From NCBI RefSeq assembly GCF_039543385.1, contig NZ_BAABJQ010000008.1:1-64000 (forward strand): 64,000 nucleotides of DNA, in the 5' to 3' direction. The notes under the pieces were generated by a model that saw nothing but the letters and a program-made list of their open reading frames with translations, had not been told where the DNA came from and did no database searches. Of the stretch, positions 17,345-26,398 are shown in pieces. Each line of letters opens with the position of its first letter. Position 1 is the first letter of the stretch. The translations under genes were made by a program, and so were the position numbers. Origin of the DNA: Rugosimonospora acidiphila (GTDB taxonomy: Bacteria > Actinomycetota > Actinomycetes > Mycobacteriales > Micromonosporaceae).

Positions 17345-18829
17345 ATGTTCATCAGCAGGCTCAAAAAGGCGCGGCTACGGGCGATACTGCTCGCCGTGGG
17401 ACTGGTCGGCGCACTGGCGGCGAGTGCGCTCGCCGGCGTCGGTAGTGCCCAGGCCGCGACGTCGATGCCGTGCGACATCTACGCCAGCGATGGTACGCCG
17501 TGTATCGCGGCGCACAGCACCACGCGGGCGTTGTTCGGGACGTACAACGGGCCGCTCTACCAGGTGCAGCGGGCGTCCGATAAGCAGTACTCGAACATCG
17601 GGGTGCTCTCCGCGGGTGGTGTGGTGAACGCGGCGACGCAGGACTCGTTCTGCGCCAATACCTCCTGCGTCATCACCAAGATCTTCGACCAGACGTCGAA
17701 CCACAACGACCTGCCGATCTCGTGGGGTGGGTACTGGAAGGGGCCTGGGGCGAACGGCGCGGATGTCGGGGCGGATGCCAAGGCGTTGCCGGTGACTGTC
17801 GGCGGGCAGAAGGCATACGGCGTGAAGGTGACGCAGGGCGTCGGATACCGGGTGGACAACGCCAAGGGCGCGCCGACGGGGTCGCAGCCCGAGGGCATCT
17901 ACATGATCACATCGTCGAACCTCGTCAACCAGTGGTGCTGCTTCGATTACGGCAGCGGTGAGAACTCGCACACCGACACGGGCAACGCGACGATGAACGC
18001 GATCGAGTGGGGCACCGCGTGCTGGTTCGGCAACTGTGTGGGCAGTGGGCCGTGGGTCGAGGCCGACCTGGAGAACGGCATGTACCACACGAACACGGGA
18101 TCGAACAAGGATCCGAACAACTCCGGAGTGCACTTCCCGTTCGTGTCCGCGTGGGAGAAGAACAACGGCACGAGCAACTTCACGCTCAAGTACGGCAATG
18201 CCAGCAGTGGGGGATTGACGACCCCGTACTCCGGGGCGCTGCCCAACGGGTACTCGCCGATGAAGACGGACAGCTCGTTGTTGCTCGGCACCGGCGGGGA
18301 CAACAGCGTCACCGGGGTCGGTGAGTTCTTCGAAGGAGCCATCATCGCCGGGTACCCGAGCGACGCGACCGAGAACGCCGTCCAGGCGAACATCACCGCC
18401 GCCGGCTACGGCGCCTCCACCGGCGGTGGCGGCGGGCAGCAGAACGTCGAGGTCGTGGGTGGTCAGTCGGGTCGGTGTCTGGATGTGTCGGGGCAGAGTA
18501 CGGCCAATGGTGCCCAGGTGCAGTTGTATGACTGCTGGGGTGGGTCGAACCAGCGGTGGACGTACACGTCGGGTAAGCAGCTTCAGGTGTACGGCAGCAA
18601 GTGTCTGGATGCGACTGGTCAGGGTACCGCCGACGGCACGGCGGTGGTTATTTGGGATTGCAACGGTCAGGCGAATCAGCAGTGGAATGTCAATTCCAAC
18701 GGGACCATCACCGGGGTGCAGTCGGGTAGGTGCGTGGACGCGAACGGTGCGGGTACGGCGAACGGTACGAAGGTCATCCTGTGGTCCTGCAACGGTGGCA
18801 GCAACCAACAGTGGAGCCTGCGCAGCTGA
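17345..18829 (+). CDS. secreted alpha-L-arabinofuranosidase, GH54 with C-terminal CBM13
   Basis: A 494-residue exported enzyme. I use the ATG at 17345 (AAGGGA at good spacing) rather than the one at 17330. The signal peptide ends near GSAQAA. The catalytic part (about 38-365) matches the ArfB/AkAbfB beta-sandwich: MPCDIYASDGTPCIAAHSTT, the vicinal Cys pair in VNQWCCFDYGSGE, the nucleophile Glu in VEADLENGMYH and the acid/base Asp in LLLGTGGDNSVTG. A Gly linker and a CBM13 (about 372-494) replace the CBM42 usually seen in fungal GH54. It hydrolyses terminal arabinofuranose from arabinan or arabinoxylan. A strong terminator follows. Confidence 0.92.
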   Translation: MFISRLKKARLRAILLAVGLVGALAASALAGVGSAQAATSMPCDIYASDGTPCIAAHSTTRALFGTYNGPLYQVQRASDKQYSNIGVLSAGGVVNAATQDSFCANTSCVITKIFDQTSNHNDLPISWGGYWKGPGANGADVGADAKALPVTVGGQKAYGVKVTQGVGYRVDNAKGAPTGSQPEGIYMITSSNLVNQWCCFDYGSGENSHTDTGNATMNAIEWGTACWFGNCVGSGPWVEADLENGMYHTNTGSNKDPNNSGVHFPFVSAWEKNNGTSNFTLKYGNASSGGLTTPYSGALPNGYSPMKTDSSLLLGTGGDNSVTGVGEFFEGAIIAGYPSDATENAVQANITAAGYGASTGGGGGQQNVEVVGGQSGRCLDVSGQSTANGAQVQLYDCWGGSNQRWTYTSGKQLQVYGSKCLDATGQGTADGTAVVIWDCNGQANQQWNVNSNGTITGVQSGRCVDANGAGTANGTKVILWSCNGGSNQQWSLRS

Positions 18830-18889
18830 TCACGGTGGCACGGACGCGGTGGCCGCGCCCGGTGGGTAAAGGATGACCAAGAACGCAGC

Positions 18890-18922
18890 GTGCTCGGCCG
18901 GTCCGAAGGACCGGCCGAGCAC
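18890..18922 (+). terminator. terminator of the GH54 gene
   Basis: A 15-bp perfect stem (GTGCTCGGCCGGTCC and its complement) with a GAA loop, 60 bp past the GH54 stop. It also lies 157 bp beyond the stop of the convergent giant GH9 gene. Confidence 0.7.
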
Positions 18923-19078
18923 GTGGAGAGCGTTCCGCCGGTGCGGCACCGCGGGACGACGCCACACCGGGAATCATTCGCGTTGAACTAGCTGGCCGCC
19001 GCCTTCGCCGCTTCGACCACCAGCCTCGTGGGCCTTGCCGGTACCCTCACCCCGGAATCAGCCCTCGTGGGGTCAACG

Positions 19079-22000
19079 TCACCTCGGCCCGGGACCGGTC
19101 GGCGGGACTGCCGGGCCGGTGGGGCCGGTCGGCGGGGCAGCGGGACCGGTGGGCGGGCCGGCAGGCTCGCGCACCAGGGCGTTGATGGCGTTGCCGACAA
19201 AGATCCACTTGGCCGCGGTGTCGATGACGTACTCGCTCTCGAACCAGAGCATGCCGAACTGGTCCTTGGCCTCAGGCAGGTCCGGCATGATCTGGACGTA
19301 GCCCGGAACGACGCCACCGGCTACGAACGTGTCGTCCGCCCGCGTGTTGCCGTAGCCATGCTCCACTGAGGACGTTCCCACTCCGGAAACCCACGAGGTG
19401 TCGTTGTGCGGATGGGTCCCGAGAATGTAGGTCGCCGACCTCAGGGTGTAGTCCGAGCTGATCGACTGCGGATCCACCTTGTGCAGGAAGTACATCTTGA
19501 TACCCATGTCGAGCACCCCGGTGGTGCCGCCCCACATTCCGACGGTGGGCGGAACCCCGTACGGGTTGTCGGCGACGGACTCGTCGTACGCCACCTTGTA
19601 GTCCCTCATGGCCGACTTGAAGCTGTCCTTGAACGCCCGGTCCATCTGGTCGAGGACGAGCGCCGCCTTCCAGCCACCGCCGCCGAAGGACAGGGTCTGG
19701 CCGTTGGCAACCCTCATCAGAGGCCAGAGAGCGTTGATCGCGTCCTTGTACTTCGAGTCTCCGGTCGCGATCAACAACTCGATGGCGGCGTTCCACTCGA
19801 CCGCCATCTGGCGCTGGGCCGCCGAGATCGCCCTGGTGTCCGTCGGGGAGATTCCGTCCAGCGAGAGGATCGCCTTCTCGGTCGCCCAGATGTCCTTGGC
19901 GGCGTCGAGACACCTGGTCGCGAGCGCACTGTCGATCTCCTTCAGGACGCTGGCCGCCGCGGCCAACGCGCAGGCCGCCGTGTACTGCAGGTTCGTGTCC
20001 TTGAGCCCGACCATCGCGAGCCGGTCGTCCTGCTTGCCGGCGCGCAGGCCGTTGCGCTCGTTCTCGCCCAACGACGGGTCGTAGATGTAGCCGTCGGTGT
20101 CCCTCGCCCCGTCACCCAGGTGGGTGTACTGGCGAAGCGTGGGCACCTCGACCACCTTGAAGTTGTAGCCGATGGCCTCGATCCGTGCCAGGACGTTCAG
20201 CACGCCGTGCTTGATCTGCTGGAGCAGGTCGGGCGTGCCGTCCGGGCGGTGCAGTTCCACCATGCCGCCCGTCGTGGCGTCCCACGTCACGTCCAGGGTG
20301 TCGTACGCGGGCTTGAATTCGCGCCAGGCGATCACCAGATCCTCGATGACCTCCGCGTGACGGGTGGCTTCGAGGTCGAAGTCGCCGGCGTCGTACCAAC
20401 CACCCACGGCCAGGCCGGGGATGTGTTCCAGCGACTGGTACTTGGTGTTGGTCCGGCTGGTGGGTGCGAAGTTCTGCCCGTCGAACCAGGTGCCGTCGTA
20501 CGCGGCCTCGTCACGGAACGGCTCACCCAACAGCGGCCACATGATCGCGTCGTCCATGTGCGAGGCCGCATGGGTGATCTTGTAGGCCTCCCGTACGGCG
20601 ATGTGGTCCATCTGCTTGGCGAGGTACCCGACAAGGGTCTTCTGCCAGACCTTGTCGTACGCGTCGGCAGCGATCACGAACACCTTGGTCCGTACGCCGT
20701 CGTAGTTGACGCGGTACAGACCGGGAGCGGTGACCTTCGAGAAGTCGAAGCTCCGGTAGTCGTAGCGCAGCCAGCGCTTGGCCTTGCCCAGCTTGCCGGT
20801 GAAGACGTTCGTGAACGTCCCGTCGGGGTGCACCTGCTCCAGGGTGGCCGTGTCCGGGCCCTTGTGGTTCACGTCGAGCTCGAGCACCGCCACCTTGGAC
20901 TGGTTGGGTGCGTAGCCGGCCTGGCTGTGCCCGATGTTGGGTTGACGGGTCCAGTCCTTGGCGACGTCGGCCTTGATGTGCCACACCAGCTCGGTGCTGC
21001 CCGACTTGAACAGCGTCCGTACGACGAACCAGCCGTTCTGGGCGCGGTTGCGCCCGTCCAGCAGCTGAAGGTCACCGCTGTCGGAGGTGATCCTGATCCG
21101 GTTCTCGGGATCCTCGGGCGCCAGCGTGATGGTCTTGCCCGTGGTGAGCGGGACCGGCTGGTAATCGCCGCGGTCCTTGTTCCATTCCTTGACGTACCAG
21201 GCCTGGTCCTCGGTGCGGGCGCGCTCCTTCAACTCCATCTCGTCGAAGGGCAGCAGCGGCAGGTAGCCGAAGTCGTCGTACGTGCCGTCGCCGTTGGTGT
21301 CGGTCTGGTAGCTCTTCGTCCGGTAGCGGTCGGGGACGAACTCGAGGTTGAACCCGGCCACGCCCTCCAGATCGGGCGGCAGCGGCTTGTCCAGCACCAC
21401 GGTCAGCTTTACCCCACCGGGCTCCGGCGTCGCCTTCAGGGTGTAGTTCACCGCGGGCTTCTTGCCGTCCTTCGTGCCCGGCAGCGTGAGCGACGCGCTG
21501 ACCGTCTTGCTTCCCTTGTCGGACGACCGCCCCTTCAGGATCGGGGCGGGAGTGGCGTCCCACTGCTCCGGCGTCGGCAGCAGATGGATGTCACCGTTGG
21601 TGGCCACCCGCTCGCCGTGCAGTACCAGTTCCACACCGGCGCAGTGCTGGTCGCCGAAGACCCCGGAGAAGGTCGTGTTGTACATGAACAGCTCGAAGCC
21701 CGGGGTGGCCAGGGTTTCGTACGGCATCCCCGTGCCGTTGCTGGTCTCCTGTACCTTCATCGAGTACTTGCCGCTGAAGTCCTTGGACGCCGCCGGCCCG
21801 ACCTTGGCGGCCGCCTCGTGGGCCAGGTCCGCGGCCATCCGCGCGGGCGCGATCCAGGTGCTGACCGTGCTGACCGTGGACTCGTTCTCGGCCCAGAGGA
21901 AGGCGAAGTTGTCCAGGGACTCGGGGAAGTTGGGCTTGAAGTTGAGGTATCCCGGCACGATGGAGCCCAGGATCTTGCCGCCGTCCGCCCGGTTGGAGTT

Positions 22001-24691
22001 GTACGGCAGTTGGTGGGACTTGACCCCGACGCCGGTCACCCAGGAGGTGTCGTTGTAGGGGTGGTTACCCACCGTGTAGTTGACGCCGCGCAGGACCACG
22101 TCCTTCAGCGGTTCGAGCCCGGCGGTGGAGGTGCCGAGGTTCTTCAACAGCATCGTGGCGTTGAATGCCGTCTGGAACTTGCCGGAGCCCGGACCCCAGG
22201 TGGCCGTCAGGCTCTCGGAGAAGCCGAACGGCGTCGTGGTGTCGTACGCGTAGATTCCCGCCGCGGCGACGGTGGCGCTCGTGACCTGGTCGCGGTAGCC
22301 CGGCTGGACCTTGTCCATCTGATCGAGGACCAGGGCGGCCGAGTAGTAGGTCGTGATCGGCAGGAACGTGCTGAACGGGTTGGTCGTGCCGGCCGGCGCC
22401 TTCGCGAGCAGCTCCACGAGCTTCGCCGTGTAGGTGGCGTAGTCCGCGGTCTTGCCGTGCGCCTCGGTGGCCAGGATCAGCTGCACCAGCGTGTTGAACG
22501 CGTTCCCGCGGGAACCCCCGTTGGTGCTGTTGATGGCGGCCTGACCCTCATTGGCCCAGATCGTCTCGGCTGTGGTCAGGCAGTCGGCGGCGAAGGCATC
22601 GTCGTAGCCCTTGAGGACGGCCGCCGCGCCCGCCATGCCGATGGACGGACCGCCCAGCAGAGCGGTCCCGGGCCTCCCACCGGTCATGAGCATCCGGTCG
22701 TCGTTCTTGCCGGAGTAGACCTTCCCGTCACGCTCGACGATCTCGTTCTCGTCCAGGCTCGGGTCGTAGATGTACCCGTCGGTGTCGGTCGAGCCGTCTC
22801 CCAGGTGGGTGTACTGGCGGAGGCTCGGCACCTCGATCGTCCCGCTGACGATCCCGACGTTCTCGATCTGCGCGCGGATCTGCAGGGCGCCGTGCTTGAC
22901 CTGGTGGACAATGTCCGGCACGCCATCGGGGCGGTGCATCTCGGCCGTCCCGCCGGTCTCCGGGTCCCAGGTCACCGACACGGTGTCGTAACCGTCGAGG
23001 TTGTTGAACGTCTGGGCGGTGTAGATGAGGTTCTGCAGCACGGTGAGGTTGCTGCCGAGTTGGAGGTCGAAGTCGCCGGCGTCGCACCAGCCGCCCTGGT
23101 TCAGCCCAGGGATGCGGTCGCCGGGCTCTAGGCCCTTGTCCTTCACCACCTGCGGGATGGCCGGCTCGAGAGCCACACTCTGACCGTCGAACCAGCTGAT
23201 GGAGTTGCCCGTGGTGGGCGAATTGGCGAAGGGCTCGCCCAACCGGGCGTCGTCCATGTGCTGGGCGCCGTGCCAGATCCGGTAGCCCTCGCGCAGCTCT
23301 ATGTGGTCCATCGCGACGGTGAGGAACCCACTCAGCGCCGGTTGCCAGGCCCGGTCGTAGACATCGTCCCCGATCGGGAAGACCTCCGATCGCAGCCCGG
23401 CGTACTCGATGGCGTAGATGCCGGGGGTCTTGACCGAGCTGAAATCGAAGTCGCAGTAGTTGTAGCGGGCCCAGGGACGGGCGGCGCCCAGGTCGGCCGT
23501 GAAGACCGCCGTGTAGCTGCCGTCGGCGTTCAGCTGCACCAGGGTCGCGCTGCTGGGAGCGCCAGTGTCGTTCTTGTCGATCTCCATGACGGCGACCTTC
23601 GACAGGCCCGTCCCGTATCCGACCTGGCTGTGGGCCAGGTTCGGCTTGCGCACCCAGTTGGGCTGCACGGGCGCCTTGATGTGCCAGGTCGCCACGGTCT
23701 GTCCCGCCTTAGCGCCGAGCGGGATCTTCGAGCTCATCGTGAACCAGCCGTTCTGCGAACGGTTCCGGCCGTCGTAGATGGACAGCAGCTCGTCAGACTC
23801 GACGGTGATCCTGACCAGGTCGTCCTCGGGCGCCAGCGAGAACTTGTAGCCGCGGGCCAGCGCGCGTGGCTGGGCGTCGCCCTTCTCCGTGTTCCACTGG
23901 TCGACGTACCAGGCGTTACCCACGAGAGTCGGGCGGGGCCAGTCCTCGTCCATGGGATCTTCCGGCGCGAGCGGGAAGACGCCGTAGGTGTCGTACGTGC
24001 CGTTGCCGGTGCTGTCGACCTGGTAGCTCTTGGACTTGTACAGGGAGGGGATGAACTCGAGGTTGAACGCTGCCGAGCCCGCGAGCTGCTTGGGCAGGTC
24101 ATCCTGAAGGGTCACTTCCAGCCGGAACCCGCCAGGCTCGGGCGTCGCCTTCAGGTTGTACTTCATCGAGAGCTCGGTAGTAACGGTCGGACCGGTCGCG
24201 TAGACGTACTTCATGGGCAGGGTGATGACGTTGTTGGTCCGGTCGTACTGGCGCGCGGCGGTGGTGATCGGCGAGGACGAGGCCGGTGCCGCGGCGTCCC
24301 ACTGCTCGGGCACGGGCAGCAGGTGGATGTCACCATTACCCGCCACGCGCTGACCGTGCAGCGTCACGGTGATGCCGCTGAGGTGCTCGTCGCCGAACGT
24401 CCCGTTGTATCCATTGTTGTACATGAATACGTCGACGCCCGGATAGGTCAGGTAGTCGTAGTCGATCCCGCTGAGCACGTCGGTCGGGTCGTTCGTGAGC
24501 GTCATCAGGTACTCGTCGTCCACGCCGGCCGGCCCGCTCGGCGGAGGGGTCTTGCCGGCAAACGCCGCGGTTGGCTGACCCAGCAGGGTCATCGCGCCAG
24601 CGGCACCGGCCGCGGCGGCGGTGCCGACGATCAGGTTACGCCTGGTGACCCCCTTGGTCGGGTGGTCTGAGGTACCGGTGGTCTCGTCCAT
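19079..24691 (-). CDS. giant Tat-exported protein with two complete GH9 cellulase-like halves
   Basis: A 1870-residue protein starting at ATG (AAAGGAAG upstream) with a Tat signal (TRRNLIVGTAAAAGAAGAMT). The rest is an internal duplication: about 50-975 and about 985-1840. Each half has a beta-rich N-terminal domain (GDEHLSG/GDQHCAG, NGDIHLLPxPEQWD, LKATPEPGG), a CelD-type Ig-like domain (NLAHSQVGYG / NIGHSQAGYA through SEVFPIGDD / TKVFVIAAD) and a GH9 alpha/alpha barrel. The base Asp pair is Asp537/540 (GGWCDAGDFD) and Asp1434/1437 (GGWYDAGDFD); acid Glu candidates are Glu937 and Glu1820. It ends in a Pro/Gly tail (PPTGP repeats). GH9 enzymes hydrolyse beta-1,4-glucans or gluco-oligosaccharides. 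Both halves look catalytically complete. The gene stands alone with a damaged LacI gene upstream. Confidence 0.9.
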   Translation of the reverse strand: MDETTGTSDHPTKGVTRRNLIVGTAAAAGAAGAMTLLGQPTAAFAGKTPPPSGPAGVDDEYLMTLTNDPTDVLSGIDYDYLTYPGVDVFMYNNGYNGTFGDEHLSGITVTLHGQRVAGNGDIHLLPVPEQWDAAAPASSSPITTAARQYDRTNNVITLPMKYVYATGPTVTTELSMKYNLKATPEPGGFRLEVTLQDDLPKQLAGSAAFNLEFIPSLYKSKSYQVDSTGNGTYDTYGVFPLAPEDPMDEDWPRPTLVGNAWYVDQWNTEKGDAQPRALARGYKFSLAPEDDLVRITVESDELLSIYDGRNRSQNGWFTMSSKIPLGAKAGQTVATWHIKAPVQPNWVRKPNLAHSQVGYGTGLSKVAVMEIDKNDTGAPSSATLVQLNADGSYTAVFTADLGAARPWARYNYCDFDFSSVKTPGIYAIEYAGLRSEVFPIGDDVYDRAWQPALSGFLTVAMDHIELREGYRIWHGAQHMDDARLGEPFANSPTTGNSISWFDGQSVALEPAIPQVVKDKGLEPGDRIPGLNQGGWCDAGDFDLQLGSNLTVLQNLIYTAQTFNNLDGYDTVSVTWDPETGGTAEMHRPDGVPDIVHQVKHGALQIRAQIENVGIVSGTIEVPSLRQYTHLGDGSTDTDGYIYDPSLDENEIVERDGKVYSGKNDDRMLMTGGRPGTALLGGPSIGMAGAAAVLKGYDDAFAADCLTTAETIWANEGQAAINSTNGGSRGNAFNTLVQLILATEAHGKTADYATYTAKLVELLAKAPAGTTNPFSTFLPITTYYSAALVLDQMDKVQPGYRDQVTSATVAAAGIYAYDTTTPFGFSESLTATWGPGSGKFQTAFNATMLLKNLGTSTAGLEPLKDVVLRGVNYTVGNHPYNDTSWVTGVGVKSHQLPYNSNRADGGKILGSIVPGYLNFKPNFPESLDNFAFLWAENESTVSTVSTWIAPARMAADLAHEAAAKVGPAASKDFSGKYSMKVQETSNGTGMPYETLATPGFELFMYNTTFSGVFGDQHCAGVELVLHGERVATNGDIHLLPTPEQWDATPAPILKGRSSDKGSKTVSASLTLPGTKDGKKPAVNYTLKATPEPGGVKLTVVLDKPLPPDLEGVAGFNLEFVPDRYRTKSYQTDTNGDGTYDDFGYLPLLPFDEMELKERARTEDQAWYVKEWNKDRGDYQPVPLTTGKTITLAPEDPENRIRITSDSGDLQLLDGRNRAQNGWFVVRTLFKSGSTELVWHIKADVAKDWTRQPNIGHSQAGYAPNQSKVAVLELDVNHKGPDTATLEQVHPDGTFTNVFTGKLGKAKRWLRYDYRSFDFSKVTAPGLYRVNYDGVRTKVFVIAADAYDKVWQKTLVGYLAKQMDHIAVREAYKITHAASHMDDAIMWPLLGEPFRDEAAYDGTWFDGQNFAPTSRTNTKYQSLEHIPGLAVGGWYDAGDFDLEATRHAEVIEDLVIAWREFKPAYDTLDVTWDATTGGMVELHRPDGTPDLLQQIKHGVLNVLARIEAIGYNFKVVEVPTLRQYTHLGDGARDTDGYIYDPSLGENERNGLRAGKQDDRLAMVGLKDTNLQYTAACALAAAASVLKEIDSALATRCLDAAKDIWATEKAILSLDGISPTDTRAISAAQRQMAVEWNAAIELLIATGDSKYKDAINALWPLMRVANGQTLSFGGGGWKAALVLDQMDRAFKDSFKSAMRDYKVAYDESVADNPYGVPPTVGMWGGTTGVLDMGIKMYFLHKVDPQSISSDYTLRSATYILGTHPHNDTSWVSGVGTSSVEHGYGNTRADDTFVAGGVVPGYVQIMPDLPEAKDQFGMLWFESEYVIDTAAKWIFVGNAINALVREPAGPPTGPAAPPTGPTGPAVPPTGPGPR

Positions 24692-25233
24692 GCACGCTTC
24701 CTTTTCGCTTGTCGCACGTCCGTGGATCGCGGTGCTCGGGCATGCGTGACCGTCCGGCGTACCAACAGTTGGCGCGCCGGCTCAAGGCCGTGGGGTAGCT
24801 ATCCCGATGCCGCGGGTGGCATCGGGACGGGTCTGTCGTTCCGTAGGGCTTGTTGGCTCGCGCGGGCCTATCGGCGCACGGCACGCCCGCCACGGCGGCG
24901 GGTCGTGTCAGGCCTCATCGATCGCGACCAGGGCAGTCCGCTGACGCAGGGGAAGGGAACCTTCAGCCAGGCGTAAGAAGAAGCGGCGGATCGTTACCAG
25001 GCCAGATGGGCGCAGCAAACATCAGCAACTCCCGTTTCTGTCGGGGGATGACGGGGATGCCCAGAAGTGGTGGTCGGGTGTCGGATGGCGGTGCCGTCGA
25101 CCAGCGAGCTCCTATTTGTCAGTTGGATGAACAAATTCGATGGTCATGATATCGCTGGTTGAATCCGCCAGAAGATAACAGTACGGTAACGGCGAGTTTG
25201 ACTGCTCGACTGCTTCGTCGCCGAGGTTGACCC
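24692..25233. other. non-coding region upstream of the GH9 gene
   Basis: No supported gene. Several short plus-strand frames have no start signals or motifs. From about 25100 the DNA becomes visibly more A+T rich (around ATTTGTCAGTTGGATGAAC and CGATGGTCATGATATCGC), consistent with promoter DNA or the tail of the LacI transcript. Confidence 0.4.
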
Positions 25234-25812
25234 TTACCTGCTCGCAGGCGGCGCGGTGCTTTCCCGAATCACCAGTGAGGTGGCCAGTTCGACCCGGGTT
25301 GGTTCCGCGGGTTGGGCGCTGTCGCGCTCCCGGAGAAGTTGAACCGCCATCCGCGCCATCTCCTCCAGCCGTTGCCGCACCGTCGTGAGGGGTGGGGTCA
25401 CCCAGTCGCAGGCGGCCAGATCGTCGAAACCCACCACGCTCACGTCGGCGGGGACTCGCACGCCGCGTGCCTGCAGTGCCTGGTACACGCCGAAGGCCTG
25501 CAGGTCGGTACCGGCGAAGATGGCAGTCGGTCGGTCCGGCAGGTCCAGCAACTCCATCGCCGCGGTGTATCCGCTGGGCGGGAAGTGGTCGCCGAAGCGG
25601 ACCAGGTCCGGGTCTGGGGTGATGCCGGCCCGCTCCAGACCGACGCGATACCCGGCGAGTCTCGCCTGGGTGCACAGCAGCGCGGGCAGGCCGGCGATCA
25701 TCGCGATTCGACGGTGACCCAGGCCGATGAGGTGCTCGGTCGCGGTCAGGCCGCCCGACCAGTTGGCGGATCCGATCGATGGGATGCCCGGATCGGGGTC
25801 GCCGATCGGGTG
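25234..25812 (-). pseudogene. LacI-family regulator lacking its DNA-binding half
   Basis: The minus-strand frame carries the C-terminal effector-binding part of a LacI regulator: GDPDPGIPSIGSANWSGGLT, ATEHLIGLGHRRIAMIAGLP, PTAIFAGTDLQAFGVYQALQ, DVSVVGFDDLAACDWVTPPL, TTVRQRLEEMARMAVQLL and the tail TSLVIRESTAPP. Homology stops abruptly near 25812. The N-terminal helix-turn-helix (LxDVAxxAGVSxxTVSRVLN) and the first half of the core are absent; upstream DNA instead carries an unrelated gene end on the other strand. The product cannot bind an operator. In related loci such a gene next to a cellulase represses it, so loss could free the GH9 gene; that is inference. Confidence 0.75.
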
Positions 25813-26222
25813 TGGACCTACAAGGACATCGGACTGCAGGGCCTGGTGTACGCCGACCCCGCCTCCCCGTACATCCAGCGGATCGCACCGGTACTGACCA
25901 AGAAGGCCCGCCTCGCTGTGGACGCGTGGGGGTCGGTGGACACCGGAGTGCGCCATCTGCTCGATCCGATCGAGCGCACGTTCGACGAGGAGTTCCCGGA
26001 CTTCGACCCGATGCCCTTCGGGAGCAAGCAGTGGATCGCCGTACTGGTCCGGCACATCATGCTCGCCGAACCCATGGTGTGGGGCTTCTGCCGGTGCTTC
26101 ACCGGCCTCGGGGTCGAGGAAGCACGTTCACTCGCTGACTCGTTCCGCTTCGACCGGTGCCTGGCCCGCGAGCGCCTGGTCGATGAGGTACGGGTGGGCT
26201 ATCGCCGGGACGCCGCGGCGTA
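25810..26222 (+). pseudogene. C-terminal part of an unidentified gene, truncated at the LacI junction
   Basis: A plus-strand frame starting with GTG at the exact point where LacI homology ends encodes about 137 residues: VWTYKDIGLQGLVYADPASP, a KKARLAVDAWGSVDTGVRHL helix, FDPMPFGSKQWIAVLVRHIM and EEARSLADSFRFDRCLARER. It is mostly helical and mildly acidic, with two Cys. I do not recognise the family. Lack of a ribosome-binding site and its abrupt beginning at the rearrangement point suggest a truncated 3' end of a larger gene; a short intact gene using the GTG cannot be excluded. Confidence 0.45.
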
Positions 26223-26310
26223 ACCCGCCGGCCGTGGCCGCGGCGCTGACCGCCGACGGTATGGTGGGAGCAGGCGGCGTACGACACCGCCAGCGACAGC
26301 CGCTCGACAT

Positions 26311-26344
26311 CGCCGGGCCGCGGTGGATTCACCGCGGCCCGGCG
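26311..26344. terminator. hairpin between the truncated gene and the ROK gene
   Basis: A perfect 15-bp stem (CGCCGGGCCGCGGTG and its complement) with a GATT loop, located between two convergent gene ends, 55 bp from the ROK stop. It probably serves both directions. Confidence 0.7.
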
Positions 26345-26398
26345 CCTGCGGCCGACGCCGCCGACTGGTCGGTGGGGCCGCACGGTCGTCTCCCGCAC

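Noticed and set aside
19406..23131. 1241-codon open frame on the plus strand
   Set aside because: It lies antisense to the giant GH9 gene and results from high third-position GC; it has no ribosome-binding site, and low-complexity Val/Gly/Arg composition.
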